64,000 nt of DNA from NCBI GenBank assembly GCA_946552115.1, contig CAMNRH010000010.1:1-64000 (forward strand). The letters are read 5' to 3'. The translations under genes and the position numbers were made by a program. The DNA comes from an uncultured Lachnospiraceae bacterium (lineage in GTDB: Bacteria > Bacillota > Clostridia > Lachnospirales > Lachnospiraceae). This document shows positions 44,776-54,032 of this stretch, piece by piece. The notes under the pieces are model-generated. The model saw only the letters and a program-made list of their open reading frames with translations, made no database searches and was not told the DNA's origin. How positions within the stretch are numbered: the stretch's first letter is position 1; each line of letters begins with the position of its first letter.

Positions 44776-45779
44776 ATGATGGTATATCGCGAGTTGGGAA
44801 ATACTGGAATCAGGGTAAGCGAGATCGGCATGGGCTGTGAGGGCTTTGTAGATAAATCGGATGAGCAGGTGAAAGAATTTATAGATTTGATGGAAGAGAA
44901 AGGGATGAACTGTATTGATTTATATTCGCCGAATCCGCAGATGCGAAGCGCTCTTGGAGCGGCACTTCAGGGAAGGCGGGAAAAATTCGTCCTTCAGGCG
45001 CATATCTGTACCGTATGGAAAGACGGACAATATAAGAGGACAAGAGATATGGAAGAGATAAAGGAGGGCTTTCTTGACCAGCTTGACACAATCCTCAGGC
45101 TGCGCTGGCGGCGATAAGGGGCGGCAATATTGACGTGCTGATGTTCAGTGTGAATCCCTGCTATGATTTGATGCCCGCAAGTGAGGATGTGGAGGAGCTG
45201 TGGAACGAGAAGAATTATGAGAATCCTCTCTTTAATATGGATGCGGAGAGACAGGAGCTCTATGAGGAATGCCAGAGACGGGGAGTTGGAATTACGGTTA
45301 TGAAAGCATTTGGCGGCGGAGACTTGCTGGACGGTGAATTATCCCCTGCCGGAAAAGCACTAAGTACATTTCAGTGTCTGAATTATGCTCTGACCCGTCC
45401 GGGTGTGGCGGCGGTGATGTCCGGCGCAAGGACGATAGAGGATTTGCAGGCAGATATTGCCTATGAGTCTGCGTCTGAGGAGGAAAAGGATTATGCGCCC
45501 GCTTTAGCCTCATTTCCGAAGATAAGCTGGAGCGGTCATTGTATGTATTGCGGGCACTGCGCGCCCTGTCCCCAGGGAATCGATGTGGCGACGGTTACAA
45601 AATTTTTAAATCTTGCAGTATCGCAGGGAAGCGTTCCGGAAACGGTGCGCGAACACTATGGGACGCTTGCTCATACTGCCGGAGAGTGTGCTGCATGCGG
45701 CGCGTGTGAAAGGAGATGTCCGTTTCAGGTAAAAATTATAGAAAATATGAAGAAAGCTGTAGAAATCTTTGGCAAATAG
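44776..45779 (+). pseudogene. second ferredoxin-type aldo/keto reductase, internal out-of-frame deletion
   Basis: The 5' part (to about 45089) encodes a normal start ('MVYRELGNTGIRVSEIGMG', 'GMNCIDLYSPNPQMRSALG') up to 'FLDQLDT'. The remainder continues in another frame from 'NPQAALAAIRGGNIDVLMFS' to the two Cys clusters ('CMYCGHCAPCPQGID', 'CAACGACERRCPF'). The middle section that normally joins LDT to the 'STHNPQAAL' motif, about 50 residues, is absent. The junction is at about 45088-45092, inside GACACAATCCTC. Translation from the ATG would stop at 45117. The loss fits one deletion between short repeats. A GTG start at 45135 could still make the C-terminal part. Confidence 0.85.
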
Positions 45780-45895
45780 GAATTCTTAAGCTTTTCTGAA
45801 TATTTCTAAAGAAACGTAGAAGCTTCTTGAGTGTTTGATAAAAGTTTGTTATACTCTGATATGTATTTGAAAACATTGCATAATCGGAGATAAAC

Positions 45896-46582
45896 ATGAG
45901 AAAAATACGAAAAATATTGGCTGGAATGATTCCGGAATATAGTTTATTTCCGCTCATTCTGGCCTTTTCTTTTAATATGGCGGTTTATACAGGAGCAAGA
46001 CTCATAGCCGGAGGATGGCCTCATTATAATATAGAAAGCAAGCTGGACAGGGCGCTCCCCTTTTGGCCTCCTGCAGCGGCTGTTTATCTGGGATGTTATC
46101 TCTTTTGGATTGCCAATTATATTTTGATTGCACGTCAGAAAAAGGAAGAAGTGTGCCGTTTTTTTTGGAGCGATTTTCTGTCCAGAATTGTATGCTTTGT
46201 TTTCTTTTTGGTATTTCCTACAACGAATATCCGTCCTTTTGTGGAGCCGGAAGGTTTTTGGAATCAGGTGATGTGCTGGCTGTACTCCATAGATGCGGCA
46301 GATAATCTTTTTCCCTCCATTCACTGTCTGGTAAGCTGGTTTTGTTATATCGGAATCAGAGGAAAAAAGGATATACCTGTCTGGTACAGAGGGTTTTCTC
46401 TTATTATGGCGCTGATGGTCTGCGTATCTACGCTGCTTACAAAGCAGCATGTAATGGTTGACGTAATCGGGGGAGTGCTGTTAGCCGAGATATGCTTTTG
46501 TATAGGAAAAAGGAAAGGGGTTCCGAATTTTTACAGGCGGCTTCTTTTTTCGGGAGGGGAGAGAGGGCAAAATGCAGGATAA
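45896..46582 (+). CDS. PAP2-superfamily membrane phosphatase/phosphotransferase
   Basis: A membrane protein of 228 aa with about six helices. PAP2 active-site pieces are 'NLFPSIHCLVSW' (about 140-151, His) and 'STLLTKQHVMVDVIGG' (about 178-193, His and Asp). It resembles the inositol-phosphotransferase branch of PAP2. It overlaps the next gene by 11 bases and heads a lipid operon (flippase-like, pssA, psd), so it probably acts on a lipid phosphate. Confidence 0.82.
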   Translation: MRKIRKILAGMIPEYSLFPLILAFSFNMAVYTGARLIAGGWPHYNIESKLDRALPFWPPAAAVYLGCYLFWIANYILIARQKKEEVCRFFWSDFLSRIVCFVFFLVFPTTNIRPFVEPEGFWNQVMCWLYSIDAADNLFPSIHCLVSWFCYIGIRGKKDIPVWYRGFSLIMALMVCVSTLLTKQHVMVDVIGGVLLAEICFCIGKRKGVPNFYRRLLFSGGERGQNAG

Positions 46583-47636
46583 AAAGAAAATAATATGGGA
46601 CGTTCTTTTTCTGCTTCTTGTTTTTCTGTTTACGATATATGGCGTTTTTCACGGCGAAGATATGGGAGCGATGCTTAAGGCTATCAAACAGACAGATATA
46701 AGATGGCTGTTTTTGGGCGTAATTCTTGTTGTGATTTTTATCTGGGGGGAATCCATTATTATCTGGTATATGATGCGCTCTTTTCATATTTTCCTTAAGA
46801 AGAGAATTTGTTTTCTTTTTTCTTCTGTCGGTTTCTTTTTCAGCTGTATTACGCCGTCTGCCAGCGGCGGGCAGCCGATGCAGATTTATTACATGAAAAA
46901 AGAGAGGATTCCGATTCCAGTAGCTACGGTGATTTTGATGGCTGTCACGATTACATACAAGCTTGTGCTGGTCGTGATTGGATTGGGCGTGCTGGTGTTC
47001 GGCGGTCCGTTCAGGAGGCATTATCTGGGAGAAATACTGCCCGTTTATTATTTGGGACTATTACTCAATGTTTTTTGCGTAAGCTTTATGACGCTTCTGG
47101 TGTTCCATCCGGTTCTGGCGGAACAGATTTTAATGAAAGGGCTGGACTGGCTGGAAAGATTCCGTATTATGAAACGGCGGAAATCCCGCAGGGAAAAGCT
47201 GTCTGAAGCGATGCGGGTTTACCGGGAGACGGCAAAATATCTCAGCCGGCATAAACAGATGATAGCAATTGTAATTTTCATTACATTTGTCCAGAGATTG
47301 GCGCTGTTCGGAGTAACATGGACGGTATACCGGGCGTTTGGGATGTCCGGTACAAACGTGGCGGATATTACGTTTTTGCAGGCGGTCATATCCGTATCGG
47401 TTGATATGCTTCCGCTTCCCGGGGGAATGGGAATCAGCGAGACGTTATTTTTAAAAATATTTGTTCCGGTTTTCGGCCCGATGATTTTGCCGGCTATGGT
47501 GCTTTCCAGAGGACTGGGTTATTATAGCCAGCTTTTGATTAGCGCGTTGTTTACAATAGTGGCGCAGCTTTATTATACAATGAGGCGTCAGCTTTATAAT
47601 AAAAATGAGAGTGAATACCAGGAGGTTGTAAAATGA
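46572..47636 (+). CDS. YbhN/UPF0104-type flippase-like membrane protein
   Basis: A membrane protein of 354 aa with about eight helices, in the lysylphosphatidylglycerol synthase transmembrane family (PF03706-type). The family-typical 'CITPSASGGQPMQIYYMKK' (about 95-113) and 'LPLPGGMGISETLF' (about 277) are visible. It lacks the catalytic MprF domain, so lipid translocation is the likely role. It is translationally coupled on both sides in the lipid operon. Confidence 0.87.
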   Translation: MQDKKKIIWDVLFLLLVFLFTIYGVFHGEDMGAMLKAIKQTDIRWLFLGVILVVIFIWGESIIIWYMMRSFHIFLKKRICFLFSSVGFFFSCITPSASGGQPMQIYYMKKERIPIPVATVILMAVTITYKLVLVVIGLGVLVFGGPFRRHYLGEILPVYYLGLLLNVFCVSFMTLLVFHPVLAEQILMKGLDWLERFRIMKRRKSRREKLSEAMRVYRETAKYLSRHKQMIAIVIFITFVQRLALFGVTWTVYRAFGMSGTNVADITFLQAVISVSVDMLPLPGGMGISETLFLKIFVPVFGPMILPAMVLSRGLGYYSQLLISALFTIVAQLYYTMRRQLYNKNESEYQEVVK

Positions 47637-48289
47637 TAGGTTTCTATGATTATACGGTAGTCCTTACGTATATTGGATTTGCATCGGGTGTTACCGGCAT
47701 ATTCTGCGCGTCGGCCAGACATTTGAGATGGGCAGTTTTTTTCCTTGCATTTGCAGGACTTTGCGATATGTTTGACGGAAAGATTGCCAGAACAAAGAAG
47801 GACAGGACAAAAGATGAGAAGAGCTTTGGAATTCAAATCGATTCGCTCTGCGATATGGTCTGCTTCGGTGTGCTGCCTATTGTTATCTGTTATAAGCTTG
47901 GAATGAAACATATTTTCAGTATGGCGATTCTTATTTTATATGGACTGGCAGGAGTGATTCGGCTTGGATATTTTAATGTGATGGAGGCAAAGCGCCAGGA
48001 AGAGACAAGTGAAAACCGGAAGTACTATCAGGGCCTTCCGATTACGTCTATGGCAATTGCGCTGCCGTTGTTTTTTGTTGTATCGCCGCTGTTTCCAAGC
48101 CATCAGGGGCTGCTTGTAATTCTGCATATTCTTGTGGCGGCAGTGGGAGTAATGTTTGTAACAGATGTAAAAATAAGAAAATTATCGACAAAGGAGCTGT
48201 TTTTATTAGTGGCGGTAGTTGCGGCTGCAGTGGCGGTAATTGTTTTTGTATGGCATAGCTGGTGGGAGTTTTTACATTTTCACAGATAG
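47633..48289 (+). CDS. pssA: CDP-diacylglycerol--serine phosphatidyltransferase
   Basis: A CDP-alcohol phosphatidyltransferase of 218 aa with seven hydrophobic segments. The family motif DGx2ARx8Gx3Dx3D is visible as 'MFDGKIARTKKD' followed by 'FGIQIDSLCDMVCFG' (about 44-83, slightly longer spacing). It makes phosphatidylserine, which the next gene's product decarboxylates to phosphatidylethanolamine. It overlaps the upstream gene by 4 bases. Confidence 0.92.
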   Translation: MIGFYDYTVVLTYIGFASGVTGIFCASARHLRWAVFFLAFAGLCDMFDGKIARTKKDRTKDEKSFGIQIDSLCDMVCFGVLPIVICYKLGMKHIFSMAILILYGLAGVIRLGYFNVMEAKRQEETSENRKYYQGLPITSMAIALPLFFVVSPLFPSHQGLLVILHILVAAVGVMFVTDVKIRKLSTKELFLLVAVVAAAVAVIVFVWHSWWEFLHFHR

Positions 48290-48336
48290 GTAAAGAATAG
48301 ATATGGCTGTATCATATATCATATAAGGAGGAAGAG

Positions 48337-49209
48337 ATGTATTTCGTTGCGGACAGAAATGGGAATATAACGGAAGAGGATTCCTTTCAGGACAGACTTC
48401 TGGAATGGATGTATGCACACAGAATTGGAAGAATTCTTTTAAGGCCGCTGATGCTTCCTTTTGTATCGCGGATTGGCGGGAAGCTTTTAAATTCCCGCAT
48501 TTCCAGGCCGGTAATCCGTCCGTTTATCTATAAGCAGAAGATTAATATGTCAGAGTATAAGGAGAAGCAATATGTCTCGTATAATGACTTTTTTACGAGA
48601 GAGCTTGTTTCAGGTGCGCGTAAGGTTGAAAAAGCGCCGGGAGTATTTATCAGTCCCTGCGACAGCAGATTAATGGTCTACCGAATTGACGGCGAGGGCG
48701 CATTCCGTGTTAAGCATACTTTTTATACGGTGCAGCAGCTTTTGAGAGATAAGAAGCTGGCGGAGCGATATAGAGGGGGATATGTGTGGGTTTTCCGGCT
48801 GTGTGTACAGGATTATCACAGGTATATTTATGTCGATAACGGAAGAGAATCTGCGGGGCGTGCAATTCCCGGAGTTTTTCATACCGTGAATCCGGCGGCT
48901 GGAAACAGAATTCCAATCTATAAGGAAAATACAAGGGAATATTCGCTCCTTAAATCGGAAAACTTCGGTACGGTGCTTCAGATGGAGGTGGGGGCGCTCC
49001 TTGTCGGAAAAATAGAAAACCGCCGGGAAAAGACATACGTAAAACGAGGTGAAGAAAAAGGCAATTTCGCTTTCGGGGGTTCCACAGTAATACTTATGAC
49101 ACAAGCGGGAAAAGCGCGCCCGGATAAAGATATTCTGAAGAATTCCGCACGCGGAATCGAAACAGGGGTGAAGCTTGGAGAGCGGATAGGAAATGCGGCT
49201 GCCGTGTAA
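48337..49209 (+). CDS. psd: phosphatidylserine decarboxylase
   Basis: A pyruvoyl enzyme of 290 aa converting phosphatidylserine to phosphatidylethanolamine. 'DYHRYIYVDNG' near residue 155 and the self-cleavage motif in 'FAFGGSTVILM' (GGST, about residue 247) place it in the PSD-II-like group; cleavage before the Ser creates the pyruvoyl cofactor. AGGAGG precedes the ATG. It closes the lipid operon and is followed by the tmRNA promoter. Confidence 0.92.
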   Translation: MYFVADRNGNITEEDSFQDRLLEWMYAHRIGRILLRPLMLPFVSRIGGKLLNSRISRPVIRPFIYKQKINMSEYKEKQYVSYNDFFTRELVSGARKVEKAPGVFISPCDSRLMVYRIDGEGAFRVKHTFYTVQQLLRDKKLAERYRGGYVWVFRLCVQDYHRYIYVDNGRESAGRAIPGVFHTVNPAAGNRIPIYKENTREYSLLKSENFGTVLQMEVGALLVGKIENRREKTYVKRGEEKGNFAFGGSTVILMTQAGKARPDKDILKNSARGIETGVKLGERIGNAAAV

Positions 49210-49223
49210 AAATTAAAATTACC

Positions 49224-49252
49224 TTGACAAAAGAAATGCCGTAGCATATAAT
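49224..49252 (+). promoter_or_regulatory. consensus promoter of tmRNA
   Basis: TTGACA (49224-49229), a 17-bp spacer and TATAAT (49247-49252) match the vegetative consensus in every base, as expected for an abundant stable RNA. Confidence 0.9.
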
Positions 49253-49304
49253 ATAGAACACTCAACAGGAGAATACGTCTGCGAACCTTTCATAAGCTTT
49301 TTCA

Positions 49305-49653
49305 GGGCTTGTACTGGTTTCGACGGGGGTCTGGAAGTTGGAGAAGCCATCCGTAGCGGGACACTACGTTAAAAGTTCCAATTAAATATAAACGCAGACA
49401 ATAGAGAATTAGCGTACGCTGCCTAATATGGCGGCAGTCGGCCTTAAGCTTTCCGCTGCTTAGGTGACCGGCTTCATCCTTAGCGGAGCACTTCGTCTCC
49501 AAAGCTTTGAGGGGACGGAAGAATTTATGAAGCTACTAAAGCCGGCAACCTGTCATTAGGTGGCCTGCGGAGGGAATGTTAATATAATGACTGTGATGGG
49601 AGAGGCTCTGATGGATGGGCTTTCGGACGCGGGTTCAACTCCCGCCAGGTCCA
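49305..49653 (+). ncRNA. ssrA: tmRNA
   Basis: Rescues stalled ribosomes by adding a degradation tag, together with SmpB (41124). The 5' end GGGCTTGTACTGGTTTCGAC is highly characteristic. The 3' T-arm GCGGGTTCAACTCCCGC and acceptor strand CAGGTCC (49646-49652) pair with the 5' GGGCTTG, with two G.U pairs. CCA is not encoded (the next bases are CTT). The tag frame ends GCT GCC TAA at 49418-49426 and reads about ADNRELAYAA (from 49394); whether the preceding Asn codon (49391) is the first tag codon is uncertain. Pseudoknot-forming G/C segments follow the tag. Confidence 0.95.
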
Positions 49654-49726
49654 CTTAAACGCATGAAGTCGAACTCCGCATATGAATTGTCATATACAGG
49701 AATATGTTTTGCTTAGTGTATTGGCG

Positions 49727-49760
49727 AAAATAAAGACGGCACGGGCTGTCTTTATTTTTT
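49727..49760 (+). terminator. terminator of tmRNA
   Basis: An 11-bp perfect stem (AAAATAAAGAC / GTCTTTATTTT) with a 10-nt loop, T-rich at its end, lies about 75 bases after the mature tmRNA. The rest of 49654-49840 shows no gene. Confidence 0.85.
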
Positions 49761-49840
49761 ATGCTCTATTTGAAATAGTCGGGTTTGAACAATTAAAAAT
49801 GACGCAGATAATGTCTCCATTATCTACGCCATCTCTTAAT

Positions 49841-50803
49841 TTATTTTCTTACGGTAATTACTTTTTTATAGGATTTACCGTTTACTCTGGCAGTGATAGT
49901 AGCCTTGCCAACTTTTTTCGCTGTAATTTTTCCGTTGCTGTTTACTGAAATTACAGACGGCTTAGATGATTTCCATTTAACGCCTTTTAAAGAAGCGCCC
50001 TTAGTGACATTCTTTCCGCCCATAATTCCGGGATAGGAGATGTTACAAGTAACTCTAAGCTGCTGCGTTTTCTTTCGTTTTATAGAAGCCGGGGCGGATA
50101 ACTTTTTCTGTGTTACCCTTTTCTTGCTGACCTCCATAGTCTGATAGGCTTTGCCTTTTAATTTTGACTGGGTCTGGGAGCCTTTATTAGTGTGGCTGAA
50201 TTCGGCGGAAACCCCGTACCAGCCGCCGGAGTTGCGGACAAAGGAACCGAGACCGATGAAACGGTATTCCGGATTGATGATACTGGTATAATGACCGGTT
50301 ACGGCATTGTAGTTTTGTTTCACCCAGTCCTTTTTTTCGCTGTACCATTGTTCGATTCCCTGCATCAGACCGGAATAATTCCATGCAAGGTTTTCCCCCC
50401 AGCTTTGGTTATTTTTATATTTTATGCTAAAGCAGTCCAATCCGTTTGGACGCATATGCCCTTCATAGACCGTACATTCTGCCGCACGAAGCTGTGCAAT
50501 CCACTCTAAATTAGAAGACCATTTCATTGCTACATAGTCTGACGATTTCAGCTTTTTTCCGGTGGAAGGATTGATATAATGTTTTGTGCATGCCTCCTTG
50601 CGGATTTGGTTAATCCTTTTAAGTATTTTTGTCTTACTTACTCTTTCGAAGCTGCCGGGAACGTCGACTAAGACATTTCCGCTCCTTGCTTTTTTAACAT
50701 CCGCCGAGCGTGCAGCCTGTGCTGTTATCGGAACCTGAAAGAATGCAAAGGTAAGAGCCAGCAAAAAAATAAGCAACCTTGTTTTGTGAGATGTTTTTTT
50801 CAT
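49841..50803 (-). CDS. secreted CAP-domain protein with Big_2 domain
   Basis: An exported protein of 320 aa. A signal peptide covers residues 1-30 (site near AQAAR). The CAP/SCP domain (about 55-195) shows 'LEWIAQLRAAECTVYEGHMR', 'SWGENLAWN' and 'VTGHYTSIINPEYRFIGLG', the usual conserved His and Glu positions. The C-terminal 85 residues form a Big_2 Ig-like domain ending 'GKITAKKVGKATITARV', similar in style to the protein at 90-830. A surface role is inferred. GAGACACC/GGAG-like sites stand before the ATG. Confidence 0.88.
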   Translation of the reverse strand: MKKTSHKTRLLIFLLALTFAFFQVPITAQAARSADVKKARSGNVLVDVPGSFERVSKTKILKRINQIRKEACTKHYINPSTGKKLKSSDYVAMKWSSNLEWIAQLRAAECTVYEGHMRPNGLDCFSIKYKNNQSWGENLAWNYSGLMQGIEQWYSEKKDWVKQNYNAVTGHYTSIINPEYRFIGLGSFVRNSGGWYGVSAEFSHTNKGSQTQSKLKGKAYQTMEVSKKRVTQKKLSAPASIKRKKTQQLRVTCNISYPGIMGGKNVTKGASLKGVKWKSSKPSVISVNSNGKITAKKVGKATITARVNGKSYKKVITVRK

Positions 50804-50831
50804 GGTGTCTCCTTTCTGAAAATTAGATTGT

Positions 50832-50860
50832 GAAATATTAATGAGTTATATTTCTGTCAA
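50832..50860 (-). promoter_or_regulatory. promoter of CAP-domain gene
   Basis: Minus strand TTGACA (50855-50860), a 17-bp spacer and TATTTC (50832-50837), 29 bases before the start codon. Confidence 0.6.
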
Positions 50861-50969
50861 GTATTCATTCCCATATATATAGTACATAATTTTTTGCTTT
50901 AAGTCAATGAATAAGGCGGAATGACCGTTCTAAATTGTATAGCCAGAATGAATTCTTTACAATTATACA

Positions 50970-50998
50970 TTTACTTTAAAACGTTATTTTGCTAAAAT
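50970..50998 (+). promoter_or_regulatory. promoter of NCS2 permease
   Basis: TTTACT (50970-50975), a 17-bp spacer and TAAAAT (50993-50998), 45 bases before the start. No purine-riboswitch core was found in this leader. Confidence 0.55.
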
Positions 50999-51042
50999 GA
51001 TAATGTTAGTTAAAAAGACATGAGAGAAAAAGGAGGAAACAC

Positions 51043-52425
51043 ATGTTAGAAAGATTCTTCAAACTGAAGGAAAACAACACAGATGTTAAGACAGAGGTAC
51101 TTGCCGGTATCACGACGTTTATGACAATGGCATATATTCTTGCCGTGAATCCGAGTATTCTTGCGGCAGCGGGTATGGATCAGGGAGCTGTATTTACGGC
51201 CACGGCGCTTGCGTCACTTATCGGTACACTTCTGATGGCGTTTCTGGCAAATTATCCATTTGCACTTGCACCCGGTATGGGATTGAACGCGTATTTTGCG
51301 TATACGGTTGTTCTCGGTATGGGCTATAAATGGGAGGTTGCTCTTACGGCGGTATTTGTAGAGGGTATTATCTTTATTATTCTTTCGCTTACAAATGTGC
51401 GCGAGGCGATTTTTAATGCGATTCCGTTAAATCTTAAGGCGGCTGTCAGTGTAGGTATCGGCCTTTTTATTGCATTTATCGGACTTCAGAACGCGAATAT
51501 TGTAGTCAGCGGTGCAACGCTTGTCGAGCTGTTTTCCGTAGACGGCTATAATCTTGCAAATGGCGTGGAGGCCGGATTTAACGATGTGGGAATCACAGTG
51601 CTGCTTGCGGTTATCGGCGTAGTTATTACGGGCATTCTCGTTATTAAAAATATTAAAGGAAATATTTTGTGGGGAATTTTGATTACCTGGGTTCTCGGAA
51701 TTATCTGTCAGTTCGCAGGGCTTTATGTTCCGAATCCGGAGCTTGGCTTTTACGGATTGTTACCGGATTTTAGCAATGGTTTGTCTGTGCCGAGCGTTAT
51801 GCCGGTTTTTGGAAAGCTTCAGTTTGACGGTATCTTTTCACTTAATTTTATAGTAGTTATTTTCGCATTTTTATTTGTAGATATGTTTGATACAATCGGA
51901 ACGCTTATCGGCGTGGCTTCAAAGGCGGATATGCTGGATAAGGACGGAAAACTTCCGCGGATTAAGGGCGCCCTTATGGCGGATGCAGTTGCCACAACCG
52001 TAGGAGCGGCAATCGGAACAACGACGACGACGACCTTTGTAGAGAGTGCCTCCGGTGTGACAGAGGGAGGAAGAACGGGGCTTACTTCGGTGACGACAGC
52101 GGTTCTTTTTGGACTCGCATTATTCCTTTCGCCGATTTTCCTTGCTATTCCGTCATTTGCAACGGCGCCGGCGCTGATTGTAGTTGGTTTTTATATGCTG
52201 ACAAATGTGGTAAATATTAATTTTAATGATGTCTCTGAAGCGCTTCCGTGCTATATCTGTATTGCGGCGATGCCGTTTTTCTACAGCATTTCCGAGGGTA
52301 TTTCAATGGGAGTTATTTCTTATGTGACGCTGAACCTTCTGACAGGAAAAGCAAAAGAGAAAAAAATCAGCATATTGATGTATGTGCTGGCGATATTGTT
52401 TATACTAAAATATATATTCCTGTAA
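51043..52425 (+). CDS. NCS2 purine permease (AzgA/PbuG-like)
   Basis: A membrane permease of 460 aa with 12-14 helices. It opens 'ERFFKLKENNTDVKTEVLAG' and has 'PFALAPGMGLNAYFAY', the signature of the adenine/guanine/hypoxanthine branch of NCS2. Near residue 330 'GTTTTTTFVESASGVTEGGR' holds the transport-motif Thr/Glu residues. It would import purine bases by proton symport. It has its own promoter and terminator. Confidence 0.93.
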   Translation: MLERFFKLKENNTDVKTEVLAGITTFMTMAYILAVNPSILAAAGMDQGAVFTATALASLIGTLLMAFLANYPFALAPGMGLNAYFAYTVVLGMGYKWEVALTAVFVEGIIFIILSLTNVREAIFNAIPLNLKAAVSVGIGLFIAFIGLQNANIVVSGATLVELFSVDGYNLANGVEAGFNDVGITVLLAVIGVVITGILVIKNIKGNILWGILITWVLGIICQFAGLYVPNPELGFYGLLPDFSNGLSVPSVMPVFGKLQFDGIFSLNFIVVIFAFLFVDMFDTIGTLIGVASKADMLDKDGKLPRIKGALMADAVATTVGAAIGTTTTTTFVESASGVTEGGRTGLTSVTTAVLFGLALFLSPIFLAIPSFATAPALIVVGFYMLTNVVNINFNDVSEALPCYICIAAMPFFYSISEGISMGVISYVTLNLLTGKAKEKKISILMYVLAILFILKYIFL

Positions 52426-52429
52426 AGTA

Positions 52430-52459
52430 AAAAACGGCTCGTTTTGCGGGCCGTTTTTT
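52430..52459 (+). terminator. terminator of NCS2 permease
   Basis: A 9-bp stem (AAAAACGGC / GCCGTTTTT) with an 11-nt loop ends in T6, just after the stop codon. Confidence 0.88.
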
Positions 52460-52473
52460 AATTCAAAAAAGAC

Positions 52474-52502
52474 TTTTAAATATAGAAGATTTGTAGTATA
52501 AT
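52474..52502 (+). promoter_or_regulatory. promoter of rho
   Basis: TTTTAA (52474-52479), a 17-bp spacer and TATAAT (52497-52502). The leader of about 70 bases contains no clear hairpin. Confidence 0.6.
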
Positions 52503-52578
52503 ACCATCAATGTCAATTTGGTCATTTCAGACTGATGTTCCCGGTAGATGTTTGGAAATATGAAAGGAAAAAATAATT

Positions 52579-53940
52579 ATGATGAGAGAAAAGTATGAGA
52601 CATTGCCACTTGCGACGTTGAAGGACCTTGCAAAGACAAGAGGAATCAGAGGCATTTCAACAATGAAAAAAGCAGATGTTATAGAGGCAATGTTGAAAGA
52701 GGATGAAAAGGACAGAGAAAAAGAGCAAAAGGAGCAGAAAGGCTCTAAAGAAACAATAAAAGAGATGTCTGCGAATACAGGAGATAAAGAGGTTCATGAT
52801 ATTGACAAGCTGGACAGCGGAAATGTTGTAAAGGGGATTTTAGAGGTCATGGCAGACGGCTTTGGTTTTATAAGAAGCGAAAATTATCTTCCGGGGGATA
52901 ATGACGTATATGTTTCGCCGTCCCAGATTCGCCGATTTAATTTAAAAACAGGCGATATTCTGGAAGGACATACAAGAATTAAAACACAGCAGGAGAAGTT
53001 CAGTGCGCTTCTTTATTTGACAAAAATTAATGGGATAGATCCGCTTGCGGCGATGCGCAGACCAAATTTTGAGGATTTGACGCCAGTCTTTCCAAATGAA
53101 AGGTTAAAGCTTGAATGCGGACGGACAAGCACGGCGATGAGGATTATGGATCTTCTTTCCCCTATCGGAAAGGGACAGCGCGGTATGATTGTATCACCGC
53201 CGAAAGCAGGTAAGACAACATTGTTAAAGCAGGTTGCTTTGTCGGTACAGCAGAATAATCCGGAGATACATCTTTTGATTCTTTTAATTGACGAGCGTCC
53301 CGAGGAGGTGACGGACATCAGGGAGAGTATTGAAGGAGATAATGTGGAGGTTATCTATTCTACCTTTGATGAGCTTCCCGAGCATCATAAAAGAGTGTCG
53401 GAGATGGTGATTGAACGTGCGAAGCGGCTTGTAGAGCACGGGAAGGACGTGATGATATTGCTTGACAGCATTACAAGGCTGGCAAGGGCGTATAATTTGA
53501 CGGTACCCCCGTCAGGAAGAACGCTTTCCGGGGGACTTGATCCGGCGGCGCTTCATATGCCGAAGCGAATTTTCGGCGCGGCGCGGAATATGCGTCAGGG
53601 AGGAAGTCTTACGATTCTTGCGACAGCCCTTGTAGATACGGGAAGTAAAATGGACGATGTTATCTATGAGGAATTTAAAGGAACCGGCAATATGGAGCTT
53701 GTGCTTGACCGTAAATTATCTGAGAAGCGGGTATTTCCGGCTATTGATATTCCGAAATCAAGCACAAGACGTGAGGATTTGCTTCTTAACAGGGAGGAGC
53801 AGGAGGCAGTTGATATTATGCGCCGCGCCTTTAACGGAATGCGCGCAGATGAGGCGGTAGATAATATATTAAATCTATTCTCCAGAACAAAGAATAATAT
53901 GGAATTTAACCAATTAGTAAAAAAGACGAAATTAATCTAG
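52579..53940 (+). CDS. rho: transcription termination factor Rho
   Basis: An RNA helicase/ATPase hexamer subunit of 453 aa. The N-terminal helical part 'PLATLKDLAKTRGIRGIS' is followed by a charged insert (about 45-75), the RNA-binding cold-shock-like domain ('GFGFIRSENYLPGDNDVYVS') and the ATPase core: Walker A 'SPPKAGKTTLLKQVA' (about 207), Walker B 'VMILLDSITRLARAYN', and Q-loop/R-loop parts. The Lys/Glu-rich insert is typical of Firmicute Rho. rpmE follows, the common rho-rpmE order. Confidence 0.96.
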   Translation: MMREKYETLPLATLKDLAKTRGIRGISTMKKADVIEAMLKEDEKDREKEQKEQKGSKETIKEMSANTGDKEVHDIDKLDSGNVVKGILEVMADGFGFIRSENYLPGDNDVYVSPSQIRRFNLKTGDILEGHTRIKTQQEKFSALLYLTKINGIDPLAAMRRPNFEDLTPVFPNERLKLECGRTSTAMRIMDLLSPIGKGQRGMIVSPPKAGKTTLLKQVALSVQQNNPEIHLLILLIDERPEEVTDIRESIEGDNVEVIYSTFDELPEHHKRVSEMVIERAKRLVEHGKDVMILLDSITRLARAYNLTVPPSGRTLSGGLDPAALHMPKRIFGAARNMRQGGSLTILATALVDTGSKMDDVIYEEFKGTGNMELVLDRKLSEKRVFPAIDIPKSSTRREDLLLNREEQEAVDIMRRAFNGMRADEAVDNILNLFSRTKNNMEFNQLVKKTKLI

Positions 53941-53966
53941 ACAATGGCTTTAAATTATGATACAAT
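53938..53966 (+). promoter_or_regulatory. promoter of rpmE
   Basis: TAGACA (53938-53943, overlapping the rho stop codon), a 17-bp spacer and TACAAT (53961-53966). Confidence 0.65.
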
Positions 53967-54032
53967 AACAAAGCTGTTAAAAACGAATAATATTGTGTTT
54001 TGCAATAACTTTATAAAGAAGAGGTGAAAATC

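Noticed and set aside
50804-51042. Purine riboswitch before the NCS2 permease
   Set aside because: No conserved purine-aptamer core or terminator stem was found; only a plain promoter is visible.
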